From contig JALHRS010000018.1 in the NCBI GenBank assembly GCA_022841325.1, forward strand, positions 1 to 64,000: DNA of 64,000 bases, given 5' to 3'. The position numbers and the translations under genes are program-made. Source of the stretch: Lysobacterales bacterium (GTDB lineage: Bacteria > Pseudomonadota > Gammaproteobacteria > Xanthomonadales > SZUA-5). Of the stretch, positions 36,206 through 45,347 are shown one piece after another. The notes beneath the pieces were generated by a model, which was not told where the DNA came from, did no database searches, and saw nothing but the letters and a program-made list of their open reading frames with translations. Each line of letters opens with the position of its first letter. Position 1 is the stretch's first letter.

Positions 36206-36328
36206 GATGGAGAGATCCCGGCAAACAAGGGTGGCGATGATAGCCTACGCAGCCAAGTGTACTGCTCAAGCCGGGATGACCCCGGTTCAGGCGAGCTTGA
36301 TCTGCTCCTCCGGATGCCCGCATTTCTC

Positions 36329-37291
36329 ATGTCCCACACCGAAATTCACGAATCCAGCATTCCGCTCCATTGCGGCGGCATGCGCTGTGACGCCGCCCTG
36401 GCGCAGGCTTTTCCGCAATTTTCCCGCTCCAGGCTCAGCGCCTGGCTGAAGGATGGCCAGATTCTGGTCGAAGGCCGCACCGCCAAGCCGCGCGAACCGG
36501 TGCGTGGCGGCGAGAGCGTGCGCCTGACCGCCGAGGTGGAAACGGCCATCAGCGACAGCGCCGAGGACATCGCGCTGGAGATCCTGGCCGAAGACCCGGA
36601 CTTCTTCGTCATCAACAAGCCGGCCGGTCTGGTGGTGCATCCCGGCGCCGGCAATCGCACCGGCACGCTGGTCAACGCCCTGCTGCACCATGATCCCGCG
36701 CTGTCGGCGCTGCCGCGCGCGGGCGTGGTTCACCGGCTGGACAAGGACACCAGTGGCGTCATGGTGGTGGCACGCACGCTGGAAACCCACCACACCCTGG
36801 TCAAGGCCCTGGCCCTGCGTCAGGTCAAGCGCGAGTACCTGGCCCTGGTCAATGGCTGCGTCATTGCCGGCGGCACCGTCGACGAGCCGATCGGACGCCA
36901 TCCCACTGATCGCCTGCGCCAGGCCGTGATCCACACCGGCAAGCCGGCGATCAGTCATTACCGCGTTGCCGAACGCTTCCGAGCCCATACCCTGCTCAGG
37001 GTGTCGCTGGAAACCGGACGCACCCATCAGATCCGCGTGCATCTGTCGCATCTGCGCTGGCCGATCGTCGGTGATCCGCTCTATGGCGGCTCGCTGCGGA
37101 TCCCGGCCGGTGCCTCCGAGGAAGTCAAGGTCGCGCTGCGCGGATTCCGAAGGCAGGCGCTGCATGCCGAGACCCTGGCCTTCCAGCATCCGCGCCGGCC
37201 CGACGAGGAAGTGCGCACCAGCGCACCGGTGCCCGAGGATTACCGGATGCTGCTGAACATCATCCGCAGCGAACCCGTACCCGAACGCTGA
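36329..37291 (+). CDS. rluD: 23S rRNA pseudouridine synthase RluD
   Basis: 320 residues. An N-terminal S4 RNA-binding domain (MRCDAALAQAFPQFSRSRLSAWLKDG) is followed by the RsuA/RluA catalytic domain with VVHRLDKDTSG, whose Asp is the nucleophile, and LETGRTHQIRVHL. RluD converts U1911, U1915 and U1917 of 23S rRNA helix 69. The ORF track runs back to 35456 through the bamD region; MSHTEIHESS at 36329 fits the family start, with MPAFLMSH at 36314 as an alternative. It is divergent from bamD, and its stop overlaps the pgeF ATG by one base. Confidence 0.94.
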   Translation: MSHTEIHESSIPLHCGGMRCDAALAQAFPQFSRSRLSAWLKDGQILVEGRTAKPREPVRGGESVRLTAEVETAISDSAEDIALEILAEDPDFFVINKPAGLVVHPGAGNRTGTLVNALLHHDPALSALPRAGVVHRLDKDTSGVMVVARTLETHHTLVKALALRQVKREYLALVNGCVIAGGTVDEPIGRHPTDRLRQAVIHTGKPAISHYRVAERFRAHTLLRVSLETGRTHQIRVHLSHLRWPIVGDPLYGGSLRIPAGASEEVKVALRGFRRQALHAETLAFQHPRRPDEEVRTSAPVPEDYRMLLNIIRSEPVPER

Positions 37292-38121
37292 TGGTCGCCG
37301 CCTACACCCTCGCTGTTCCCGGCTGGATCGAGGCCAGCGGCCTGCCGGCGGGTGTACGCGGCGGCTGCGCCACGCGTCTGTTCGAGGGCGTGTCGGCGGC
37401 GCCCTTTGGACCGGCCAACTATGGCGATCGCACTGGCGATGATCTCGATGCGGTGACCCGCAACCGGGCTCTGCTGCGCCAGCGCCTGGATCTGCCCGCC
37501 GAGCCGGTCTGGCTGCGTCAGGTGCATGGGCGTGCCGTCCAGGTCGTCGATGCGGCTGAGTCAACGTTCCGCAGCGGCGAGCCGCCCGAGGCCGATGCCT
37601 GCATCATCCGTGGTCAGGGCGCGGTCGCCGTGGTCCAGACCGCCGACTGCCTGCCGATTCTGCTGGCGGCGCGCGATCAGCCGCTGGTGGCCGCCATCCA
37701 CGCCGGCTGGCGCGGTCTGGCCGGTGGCGTGATCGAAAGCACGCTGGCGCAACTGCAGCACGATCCGGGACAGTTGCACGCCTGGCTGGGGCCGGCCATC
37801 GGCCAGCAGGCCTTCGAGGTCGGACCGGAAGTGCGTCGCGCCTTTGTCGATCAGCATTTTCATGCCATCGAGTGCTTCTCCCGCGGTCACGGCGACCGCT
37901 GGCACGCCGACCTCTACGCGCTGGCCCGGCTGCGCCTGCAGGCAGCGGGCATCGAGTCCATCCGCGGTGGCAACTGGTGCACGCACGACGACGCCCGAAG
38001 CTTCCATTCCTTCCGCCGCGACGGCGCCGCCAGCGGGCGCATGGCCACTCTGATCTGGCGCACGGAGTCCGTCGCAGCCGGAGCGGCGCCGGGCAAGCCC
38101 GGCCACAGCAGCTGTCCTTGA
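37291..38121 (+). CDS. pgeF: Peptidoglycan editing factor PgeF (laccase-domain protein, YfiH)
   Basis: The 276-residue Cu-oxidase_4/laccase-domain protein has VWLRQVHG, the metal-site segments AVVQTADCLPILL and AAIHAGWRGLAGG, and the C-terminal CTHDDARSFHSFRRDG. PgeF (YfiH) prevents mis-incorporation of serine into peptidoglycan stem peptides; relatives have polyphenol oxidase or purine nucleoside phosphorylase activity. The ATG overlaps the rluD TGA (TGATG), a coupling seen widely in gammaproteobacteria. The C-terminal AGAAPGKPGHSSCP extension is beyond the usual end. Confidence 0.93.
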   Translation: MVAAYTLAVPGWIEASGLPAGVRGGCATRLFEGVSAAPFGPANYGDRTGDDLDAVTRNRALLRQRLDLPAEPVWLRQVHGRAVQVVDAAESTFRSGEPPEADACIIRGQGAVAVVQTADCLPILLAARDQPLVAAIHAGWRGLAGGVIESTLAQLQHDPGQLHAWLGPAIGQQAFEVGPEVRRAFVDQHFHAIECFSRGHGDRWHADLYALARLRLQAAGIESIRGGNWCTHDDARSFHSFRRDGAASGRMATLIWRTESVAAGAAPGKPGHSSCP

Positions 38122-38148
38122 TCTGCGCGTCCCGTTCTGCATCGACTT

Positions 38149-38170
38149 CGGCAGGCTTTTGAGGCTGCCG
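38149..38170 (+). terminator. Small stem-loop after pgeF
   Basis: CGGCAG-GCTTTTGAGG-CTGCCG, a six-base stem 27 bases after the pgeF stop and before the convergent GNAT gene. Weak without a T-run. Confidence 0.3.
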
Positions 38171-38213
38171 TTACAGGGTCGGGCAGTCTGCGGATGCTCG
38201 CGCCCTGAAGGCG

Positions 38214-38789
38214 CTAAGCAGAACCAGCTCCGCTGCGGCTGCTGCGCCGGCGTGGCTTGGGGACCAGCGATTTGGCCAGGCGCCAGGCGTCGGCGCCGTC
38301 TTCGTAATAGCCGCTGTGGGCGCCGAAGCGGCGGTAGCCGCGGCTCTCGTACAGGGCCAGAGCGGTGGTGTTGTCCTGGCGCACTTCCAGGCGGATCTCG
38401 CCGAGGCCGTTGGCCCGGGCAATGCGCTCCAGTCGCTGCAGCAGCAAGGCGCCCAAACCCTGACCGCGAGCGGCAGACGATACGGCGATCGAATAGACGC
38501 GGCAGCTGCGGATGCCACGTCGGCGCAGCAACAGCGCGTAACCGAGCAGTTGCTGCTGACTCACGGCCACGATCAGATCGCTGCTTTGAGCCTGCACGTG
38601 ATGCAGGAACTGGCGCCGACGCATGCGATCACCGCTGAACACGGCTTGCTCCAGGGCATCCAGGGCCTCCACATCGCCGACGCCGGCACGTCGCAGACGC
38701 AGTCCCGGCGCGCGCTTGGGGCTGCGTTTGGCAGTGCCCGCCGGGCGTCGCGCAGATGCTCCCCGGCGGCTGAACAGATGTGTGTTCAC
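38214..38789 (-). CDS. GNAT-family N-acetyltransferase (RimI-like)
   Basis: 191 residues from GTG 38789. The GNAT core has VYSIAVSSAARGQGLGALLLQRLE (acetyl-CoA binding, R-G-Q-G-L-G) and LEVRQDNTTALALYESRGYRRFG. The N-terminal 35 residues and the C-terminal tail are basic. It matches the acetyltransferase half of the GNAT/peptidase-C39 proteins usually encoded next to RimK-family ligases, but the C39 peptidase half is absent here. It is divergent from the RimK-like gene 150 bases away, as expected for that pair. Its start codon lies inside the ORF-track extension of the opposite gene, which is a shadow. Confidence 0.82.
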   Translation of the reverse strand: MNTHLFSRRGASARRPAGTAKRSPKRAPGLRLRRAGVGDVEALDALEQAVFSGDRMRRRQFLHHVQAQSSDLIVAVSQQQLLGYALLLRRRGIRSCRVYSIAVSSAARGQGLGALLLQRLERIARANGLGEIRLEVRQDNTTALALYESRGYRRFGAHSGYYEDGADAWRLAKSLVPKPRRRSSRSGAGSA

Positions 38790-38941
38790 TCGCTGTTTCC
38801 GTCCATGAATCCTGTGCCAGACTATGCGCCGCGCGCCGGGCAGACTGCCAGCGGGCGCCACCGCGACGGCCGGTTGCCGTCACCCCACGCCCCCCGTATG
38901 GCCGCGCTGCGGTCAGTATGGGTGCGCAGGTTCAGGACCAC

Positions 38942-40423
38942 ATGAGTCGCCTGGTCATCGTTGTCGAGAAAGCCTCCGACTGGGGTAGCTATCACCCCTC
39001 GGACAATGTGGTTACCGCGATGGACTACTTGAAGGAGCCGATCCGGCCCGACGAGGAGCGCACGCAGGTGATCAATCTCTGCCGCAGCTACAAGTATCTG
39101 GGCGCGGGCTACTATGTCTCGCTGCTGGCCGAGGCCCGCGGGCACAAGGTGATTCCTTCGGTGCGCGCGATCAATGATCTGCGCCGGCGCTCGCTCTACG
39201 GTCTGGACATCGAAGACCTCAACGCCAAGCTCTCGCGCTCGCTGGCGCAGGATCGCGACACCACCGATTTCGGCATTCTGGTGTACTTCGGCGAAACCGC
39301 TTCGGAGCCGCTCAAGGATCTGGCCCGACAGGTGTTCGAGGCCTTCCCCTGTCCGATCCTGCGGATCGAATTCGAGCGCGACAGCGTCTGGCAGATCAAT
39401 GCGGTCAAGCCAGCCGGCATGCACACACTCAGCGATGCCCAGGAAGACGCCTTCGCGGCAGCCCTGAACCGCTTCAGCACCAAGCTCTGGCGCAGCAAGC
39501 GCACGCCGAAGAAGTATCGCTACGACATCGCCATGCTGCAGGATCCAGCCGAGCAGTTTCCGCCGTCCAACAAGAAGGCCCTGAAGGCCTTCATCGCCGC
39601 CGGCAAGGAGCTCGGCATCGAGGTCGATCCGATCGAGCGCGACGATTACGCCCGGCTGGCCGAGTACGACGCCCTGTTCATCCGCGAGACCACCGCGCTC
39701 GATCACCACACCTACCGCTTTGCCAACAAGGCCGAGAAGGAAGACATGGTGGTGATCGACGATCCGACCTCGATCCTGCGCTGCACCAACAAGATCTTCC
39801 TGTCGGATCTGTTGAAGAGCCGCAAGCTGCCCACGCCGCGCACCGAGATCCTGTTCCGCGACGAGGCCAAGCGCATTGCCGAACTCGGTGATCTGCTCGG
39901 CTTTCCGATCGTGCTCAAGGTGCCGGACGGCTCCTTCTCGCGTGGTGTGGTCAAGGCCAGCGATCCGGAATCCCTGAAGCGCGCCTCGGATGAACTGTTC
40001 CAGCAGTCGGCACTGGTGCTGGCGCAGGAATACATGCCCACCGATTTCGATTGGCGTATCGGCGTGCTCAATCGCGAGGCCATCTACGCCTGTCAGTACT
40101 TCATGTCGCGGGGGCATTGGCAGATCTACAACCATGCGGCCAAGGGTGACGCCCGCACCGGCAGCTTCAAGACCCTGCCGATACGCGAAGTGCCCAGCGA
40201 AGTGGTGAAGCTGGCGCTGCGCGCCACCCAGGCGATCGGCGACGGTCTCTACGGTGTCGACCTCAAGCAGGTCGGCGACCGCGTCGTCATCATCGAGGTC
40301 AACGACAATCCCAACATCGACTGGGGCGTCGAAGACGCTTATCTCGGCCAGGACCTGTATCGCCGGGTCATGGGCGAGTTCCTGCGCCGGCTGGAGCGCA
40401 AGCGTCTGGGTGTGGCGGACTAG
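38942..40423 (+). CDS. RimK-family ATP-grasp ligase (long form)
   Basis: 493 residues from MSRLVIVVEK. An N-terminal domain of about 200 residues typical of the long RimK-like family (WGSYHPSDNVVTAMDYL) is followed by an ATP-grasp domain (about 290-480) with FPIVLKVPDGSFSRGV (ATP-binding Lys and loop), VLAQEYMPTDFDWRIGVL and VIIEVNDNPNIDWGVED (metal-binding Glu/Asn). It is about 200 residues longer than E. coli RimK (300). It probably adds amino acids such as glutamate to an acceptor using ATP; the acceptor is unknown. The ORF-track start at 38780 is rejected. It is paired with the divergent GNAT gene. Confidence 0.86.
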   Translation: MSRLVIVVEKASDWGSYHPSDNVVTAMDYLKEPIRPDEERTQVINLCRSYKYLGAGYYVSLLAEARGHKVIPSVRAINDLRRRSLYGLDIEDLNAKLSRSLAQDRDTTDFGILVYFGETASEPLKDLARQVFEAFPCPILRIEFERDSVWQINAVKPAGMHTLSDAQEDAFAAALNRFSTKLWRSKRTPKKYRYDIAMLQDPAEQFPPSNKKALKAFIAAGKELGIEVDPIERDDYARLAEYDALFIRETTALDHHTYRFANKAEKEDMVVIDDPTSILRCTNKIFLSDLLKSRKLPTPRTEILFRDEAKRIAELGDLLGFPIVLKVPDGSFSRGVVKASDPESLKRASDELFQQSALVLAQEYMPTDFDWRIGVLNREAIYACQYFMSRGHWQIYNHAAKGDARTGSFKTLPIREVPSEVVKLALRATQAIGDGLYGVDLKQVGDRVVIIEVNDNPNIDWGVEDAYLGQDLYRRVMGEFLRRLERKRLGVAD

Positions 40424-40627
40424 TTGTCGGTTGCTGGTTGCTGGTTGTCGGTTGCTGGTTGTCGGTTGCCGGTAAGAGCGGGCTCACGCGGAGGCGCGGA
40501 GGCTGCGGAGAACAGCGTGTGCGGTCTGTGCTGGATCTGGACTGGTTCGAACCCTTCCGAGCCCTGGCTCATGCTGTTCCCAACAACCGAGAACCGACAA
40601 CCAACAACCAACAACCAGCCCTTCGCT
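40424..40627. repeat. Inverted minisatellite of GTTGTCGGTTGCTGG units
   Basis: Bases 40424-40475 hold about four imperfect copies of GGTTGTCGGTTGCTG. A reverse-complement run (CCGACAACCAACAACCAACA) lies at 40585-40620. Between them is a GCGGAGGCGCGGAGGCTGCG unit of the CGCAGAG-type repeat. A third run is at 45318-45352. Confidence 0.7.
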
Positions 40628-41128
40628 TCACCCCGCCAGCGCCTGATGCCATTGCCGGGTCTTCTCCGCCAGCGCCATGCCGGCGTGGGCCGGACTGGTC
40701 GAGGGCAGACGGATCAGCTGCAGCGGCGGCGCAGCGGGCAAGCGGTGGCGGCGATAGAGGTCGGCGGCGGCGGCGCCGTTGAAACAGATCCGGGTGATGC
40801 TCGGCTGTACCTGCAGGAGTTCGGCGATGGCATTGGGCTGCGCGCTCTGTCGATCAATCGCCGAATCCAGACTACCCGGACGCTGGCAGTGCACCAGCAC
40901 GTCCCAGACCGCAATTCCTGCCTGCAGCAAGGCCTCGACCCGTTGTCGATAAGGCAGCTCGGCTGCGATGCCGCACCACCTGCACAGGATGGGCCAGAAG
41001 GCATTGCGCGGATGCGCGTAGTACTGCTGCGCCTGCAGCGATGCCACGCCGGGCATGCTGCCCAGGATCAGCAGCCGCGGCCGTTCGCCGAGCAGCGGCG
41101 GGAAGCTGGATATGCGGGGCTCGGGCAT
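40628..41128 (-). CDS. DNA-deoxyinosine (hypoxanthine) glycosylase, UDG superfamily
   Basis: The 166-residue uracil-DNA-glycosylase-superfamily enzyme has N-terminal RLLILGSMPGVASL and YYAHPRNAFWPIL, which identify the family-6 hypoxanthine-DNA glycosylase group (motif GSMPG with NAFW). The C-terminal motif LPSTSPAHAG fits the second active-site loop. It would excise hypoxanthine arising from adenine deamination. The start MPEPRISSF at 41128 follows the family; upstream codons to 41476 lie in repeat DNA. Single gene. Confidence 0.85.
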   Translation of the reverse strand: MPEPRISSFPPLLGERPRLLILGSMPGVASLQAQQYYAHPRNAFWPILCRWCGIAAELPYRQRVEALLQAGIAVWDVLVHCQRPGSLDSAIDRQSAQPNAIAELLQVQPSITRICFNGAAAADLYRRHRLPAAPPLQLIRLPSTSPAHAGMALAEKTRQWHQALAG

Positions 41129-41653
41129 CAGGGTCAGTATTCGGTGTTGATCACGGCAGCGCATGTTCGCAGGATCCGAAGTCGTCCGGGAAGCGGCGTT
41201 CGGGCGATTCGCCTTGGGTCGCAGTCCGGTGATGCGTCCGAGCGGCTTTGAGGAGGGCCGCGCGCCTGCGCGGCCGCTCTTGAGCTCCAGGCAAGGCAAA
41301 GCGGCGCCGCAGCGCGGCGCCCTCCACAGCAGTGACGAACCAGGCCGGGTCCGCGGGCCATTCCAGCGCTGGGCGCGACTATCGCGTCGCCGGTCGCGCC
41401 GCAAGGGCGCTCCTACGGTCAAGATCTCACGGCCCGTCGGCAGTGACTGATCCAGCCCAGTCTCCCGAGAATTCACCGCTCTTCTCCGCGTTCTCTCTGC
41501 TTTTCCTTTGCGTACTCTGCGTCCTGCTTCTGACGACGATCTGCCTCAGGGCCGGATCGTCGCGTCGCCGATCGCTGTGTTGCACAGCACTACACTTTTC
41601 CCACACCGCCACCAATGCGAAACTCGGGATATCCGAACACACAAGGTGATGGC
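41129..41653. repeat. Repeat-rich gap upstream of the BNR lipoprotein
   Basis: It holds a GAGGGCCGCGCGCCTGCGCG / GGCGCCGCAGCGCGGCGCCC pair (about 41250-41330), a CGCCGGTCGCGCCGCAAGGG unit (41390), and an inverted copy of the CAGAGGAAAAGCAGAGAGAA repeat with its GACGATC companion (41480-41560). The promoter of the next gene is presumably in the last 80 bases. No gene is seen. Confidence 0.7.
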
Positions 41654-44600
41654 ATGTCCGGTCGTTGTTTGTTGCCTCTGCTGGCCCTGCTGCTGGGCGC
41701 CTGCGCGAGTACGCCCAGGCTCGACTACAGCCCGGCGCCGGCGCCGATCAAGGACCCTGACGCGGTGCCCATCGGTGAGTTCATGGCCACGGTCTACAGC
41801 TACCCCACCGGGCGCTTCGATCCGCGCTGGCTGGAAGCAGCGCGCGCCAGCGATGCCAAGGTGGCTGCCGATCTGCCCCTGGGCCAGTTCTCGCACCTGA
41901 AGGCCGGCACTTCGCTGAATCCGGATGCATTCACGCCCCTGGGGCCGCAGCCCATCCAGAACGGTCTGGACAACAACTCGGGCCGGGTCAACGACATCGT
42001 GGTCTCGGCGCAACCGCTGATCGCGGGCAATCCCGATTCCTACCGCGTCTTCATTGCCAGCGATGGTGGCGGAGTCTGGCGCAGCGACAACTGCTGCAGT
42101 GCGGCGACCACCTTTGCGCCGGTCACCGACTCACCCGAAATCCAGTCGATCGCCATCGGCGATCTGGAGATCGACCCCAACAACCCGGACGTGATCTACG
42201 CTGGCACCGGCGATCTGCGCTTCGGCTCCTGGTCCTTTGGTTCTGCCGGCGTCCTCAAGAGCAGCGACGGTGGCAACAGCTGGCGGGTGCTGGGGCGCGA
42301 ACAGTTCGTGCCCAATTACCCGCCCAGTCTGTCGGCCTTTCCGCAGTATCAGGCGGTGGGCAAGGTGGTGGTGGATCCGAACCAGTCCAGCCGGGTGATC
42401 GTCGGCACCAAGACTGGCCTGTATCTTTCCTATGACGCCGGCGAATCCTGGACCGGGCCCTGCCTGACCAATCCCTATGGCCCGAACAGCGTCAATCCAC
42501 ACCGGCAGGACATCACGGGTCTGCTGGCACTGAACTTCGGCGGCAACACCACGTTGATTGCCGCGGTGGGCACCCGCGGCACGGCCACGCCGGTGCAGCC
42601 GGATCTGAACATGAATGGCGCCAACGGCATCTACCGGGCGCCGATGCCGGCGGCTGGTTGTCCGGTGGGTTGGGAACTGATCTCGCGCGCCGACAACGGC
42701 TGGCCGGCCGGGCTCGGCAATGGCGTCGGCCTGGGCGCCATCGGCCGTATCGAACTGGCGGCTGCACCGGGCAGTCCGAATGTGCTCTACGCCGAGGCCA
42801 TAGCCGCGCAGGGATTCGCCATCGTCGGTCTGTGGCGCAGCATCGACGCCGGCAGCAGCTGGCAAGCGCGCGCGGTACCGGCCAATTTCCAGGGCTGCCC
42901 GCCGGGAACCCAGAACTGGTACAACGCCGGCATCAGCGTGTCTCCGACCAACGTCGACGATGTGGTGCTGAGCGCCTGGTGGACCTACCGATCCATCGAT
43001 GGCGCCAGCAGTTTCATCAATCTGCTGTGCAACAACAACGAAGCGGTGGTGCACATCGATCAGCACGCCCGTGCCTTTGTCGGTGGCGACCCCGCGCGTT
43101 TGCTGATCGGCAATGATGGCGGCGTCTACTACAGCGCCAATGCCACACTGCCGACGCCGAATTTCATCCATCTCAACAACAGCCTCAACACCATCGAGTT
43201 CTATTCCGGCGACCTGATCGCCAACTTCGACAGCGCCAATCCGCGCGTGGTCATCGGCGGCGCCCAGGACAACGGCACCTCGGCGCTGGTCCAGTTCGGC
43301 GGCCAGGCCGGGCCCGGCGTCTGGCAGCACGCCTATGGTGGCGATGGCATCACCACCCGGATCGAGCCAGTGCTTGGCCAGCGCGTCTACATGTCCAGCC
43401 AGCGCGGCAATATCGTCGCCAGCACCAATGGGGCCAATGCCCCGGAACAGAACGCCAACGGACCGTGGTCGCCGGGCGAAGAGGGTGGCGACCGCAAGAG
43501 CTTTCTGATGCCCTTCGATCTGTACAAGTATGGCGACGTCAATGTCGTCGACAGCGGCTGCGACACCTTTCAGGGCTGCAACCATCTGATCGCCGGCACC
43601 TATCGGGTCTGGGAAAGCACCAACGGCGCCAGCGGCGCCACCGCCAGCGCGCGCTGGGTGCCGATCAGTCCGGATCTGACCAAGAACAACCTCATTGTCG
43701 GCAGCGACAACCGCTCGGTGATCCAGTCCATCCGGTTCTCGGTGCCCACGCGGCGCGTGGCCATGGTCGGCACGCTGGATGGCAATGTCTGGTTCGGATT
43801 CGGCCTGGGCACCGGCTTTGCCAGCTGGCGCAACGTCACCGGCGGCAACACCGTGCTGCCCAACCGGCCGATCCTCGGTGTGGCCACCGATCCGCAGACG
43901 CCCACCATCGGCTACGCCGCCGTGGCCGGCTTTGGCGCCAATACCCCGGCCACGCCCGGACATGTCTACCAGGTGCGCTGCAACGCCGATTGCAGCAGCT
44001 TCAGCTGGCGCGATGTCAGCGGCAATCTGCCGGATGTGCCGGTCAACACGGTGATGGTGAATCCGTGGATTCCGACCCAGGTCTTCGCCGGCAGCGACTG
44101 GGGCCTGTACTACACCGATAACGTGGAAGCGCCGCAGCCGATCTGGCGCCTGTTCCGCGGGCTGCCGCGGGTGATGATCTGGGACATGGCCATCGACCGT
44201 GGCTTCACCACGCTGGCGGTGTTCACGCGCTCACGCGGCGCCTGGGTATGGCCGCTGCCGCGGGCGCTGGGACAGCCCAACCTCACCGGCTTGTGGACCG
44301 CCGCCGGTGAAGACGGCTGGGGCCTGAGCATGGCCCACCAGGGCACGGTGCTGGCGCCGGCCTGGTACACCTACGATGGCAATGGTAGACCGGCCTGGAT
44401 GCTGATCTCCGGGGCCGCCCTGCAGAGTGATGGCAGCTATACCGGCGAGGTCTACCGCTTTACCGGCACACCCTTTGCGCAGATCAGCGGCGTACCCGCC
44501 AATGATCCGGGCACACTGGTGGGCACGGCCAGGTTCACACCGCAATCTGACGACCGCCTGCGTTTCGACTACACCGTCGACGGGGTCAGCCAGAGCAAGA

Positions 44601-45046
44601 CCGTCGGTCGGGTGGCGCCGGGAGCCATCCCCGCCTGTCAGTTTGTTCAAGGCAGCCGCGCCAGCGCCGGCAATCGCACCGATCTGTGGTGGAACGCCAG
44701 CGAATCGGGCTGGGGCATGCACCTGACCGAGGCCGGCAACCTGATCTTCGTGGCCTGGTACACCTACGCCGCCGACCGCCAGCCGATGTGGCTGACCGCG
44801 GTGCTGCAGAAACAGGCCGACGGCAGTTTTGCCGGCGCCCTCAATCGCCCCAACGCCGGAACGCCCTTCCTGCAGATCAACGGCAGCGCCGCCACCAGCT
44901 TCCCGGTGCCCGAGGTCGGCAGCGCCACGCTGCGCTTCGTCGACGGTGAGCACGCCACGTTCAGTTACACCGTGGACGGTGTCAGCCAGCAGAAGAGCAT
45001 CGAACGCCTGCTCTATGCCGGGCCGACGCAAAGTGTGTGTCAGTAG
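41654..45046 (+). CDS. BNR/sortilin-like beta-propeller lipoprotein with two C-terminal modules
   Basis: 1130 residues. The signal peptide has lipobox LLGAC (Cys about 17), so the protein is a lipoprotein. From about residue 90 to 870 there are many Asp-box/BNR-type repeats (SSDGGNSWRVLG, SYDAGESW, SIDAGSSW), forming one or two beta-propellers like those of sortilin/VPS10 and sialidase-type proteins. The tail carries two copies of the aromatic-rich module: LTGLWTAAGEDGWGLSMAHQ and TDLWWNASESGWGMHLTEAG, each followed by WYTY...PMW or PAW. AAGGTGA precedes the ATG. Probably a surface ligand-binding protein or a glycosidase-like protein; no catalytic residues are identified. Confidence 0.82.
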   Translation: MSGRCLLPLLALLLGACASTPRLDYSPAPAPIKDPDAVPIGEFMATVYSYPTGRFDPRWLEAARASDAKVAADLPLGQFSHLKAGTSLNPDAFTPLGPQPIQNGLDNNSGRVNDIVVSAQPLIAGNPDSYRVFIASDGGGVWRSDNCCSAATTFAPVTDSPEIQSIAIGDLEIDPNNPDVIYAGTGDLRFGSWSFGSAGVLKSSDGGNSWRVLGREQFVPNYPPSLSAFPQYQAVGKVVVDPNQSSRVIVGTKTGLYLSYDAGESWTGPCLTNPYGPNSVNPHRQDITGLLALNFGGNTTLIAAVGTRGTATPVQPDLNMNGANGIYRAPMPAAGCPVGWELISRADNGWPAGLGNGVGLGAIGRIELAAAPGSPNVLYAEAIAAQGFAIVGLWRSIDAGSSWQARAVPANFQGCPPGTQNWYNAGISVSPTNVDDVVLSAWWTYRSIDGASSFINLLCNNNEAVVHIDQHARAFVGGDPARLLIGNDGGVYYSANATLPTPNFIHLNNSLNTIEFYSGDLIANFDSANPRVVIGGAQDNGTSALVQFGGQAGPGVWQHAYGGDGITTRIEPVLGQRVYMSSQRGNIVASTNGANAPEQNANGPWSPGEEGGDRKSFLMPFDLYKYGDVNVVDSGCDTFQGCNHLIAGTYRVWESTNGASGATASARWVPISPDLTKNNLIVGSDNRSVIQSIRFSVPTRRVAMVGTLDGNVWFGFGLGTGFASWRNVTGGNTVLPNRPILGVATDPQTPTIGYAAVAGFGANTPATPGHVYQVRCNADCSSFSWRDVSGNLPDVPVNTVMVNPWIPTQVFAGSDWGLYYTDNVEAPQPIWRLFRGLPRVMIWDMAIDRGFTTLAVFTRSRGAWVWPLPRALGQPNLTGLWTAAGEDGWGLSMAHQGTVLAPAWYTYDGNGRPAWMLISGAALQSDGSYTGEVYRFTGTPFAQISGVPANDPGTLVGTARFTPQSDDRLRFDYTVDGVSQSKTVGRVAPGAIPACQFVQGSRASAGNRTDLWWNASESGWGMHLTEAGNLIFVAWYTYAADRQPMWLTAVLQKQADGSFAGALNRPNAGTPFLQINGSAATSFPVPEVGSATLRFVDGEHATFSYTVDGVSQQKSIERLLYAGPTQSVCQ

Positions 45047-45347
45047 GCAGCTGTGGGAGCGGCTTCAGCCGCGACGGCTGTTGTCGGGGATGACTGTCAC
45101 GTAGCCCGCTGCGCGGCCAACGTGACCTACGACCGTGGGAGCTTCAGCCGCGACGGCTGTGGCTGTGGCTCTTGCTGGTGTAGGTCCAGACTTGTCTGGA
45201 CGCTTCTCCATCCCCGCCAGAAGCCTTCGCGACTTGAGCCACTCCCACAGCAGCGACTGGCTACAAGCGAGCGCGGCTGAAGCCGCTCCCACAGGAAGCC
45301 ACCCACCACCCACCACCCACCGACAACCGACAACCAGCAACCAACAA
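45047..45347. repeat. Repeat-only intergenic region
   Basis: In order: TGTGGGAGCGGCTTCAGCCG (45052), a CACGTAG palindrome (45095-45130), a second GGGAGCTTCAGCCGCGACGG (45136), a GTAGGTCCAGACTTGTCTGG element (45180-45203), an inverted GCGCGGCTGAAGCCGCTCCC (45270), a CCACC simple repeat and an ACAACCAGCAACC run (45318-45352). No gene. Confidence 0.75.

Noticed and set aside
35456-36328. N-terminal extension of RluD in the 611-residue ORF
   Set aside because: This part is antisense to bamD; RluD family length and start fit 36329.
40424-40475. CRISPR-like short tandem repeat
   Set aside because: Units are contiguous and degenerate without spacers; a minisatellite.
42131-43963. 610-residue minus-strand ORF
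   Set aside because: Antisense of the BNR lipoprotein; no motifs.
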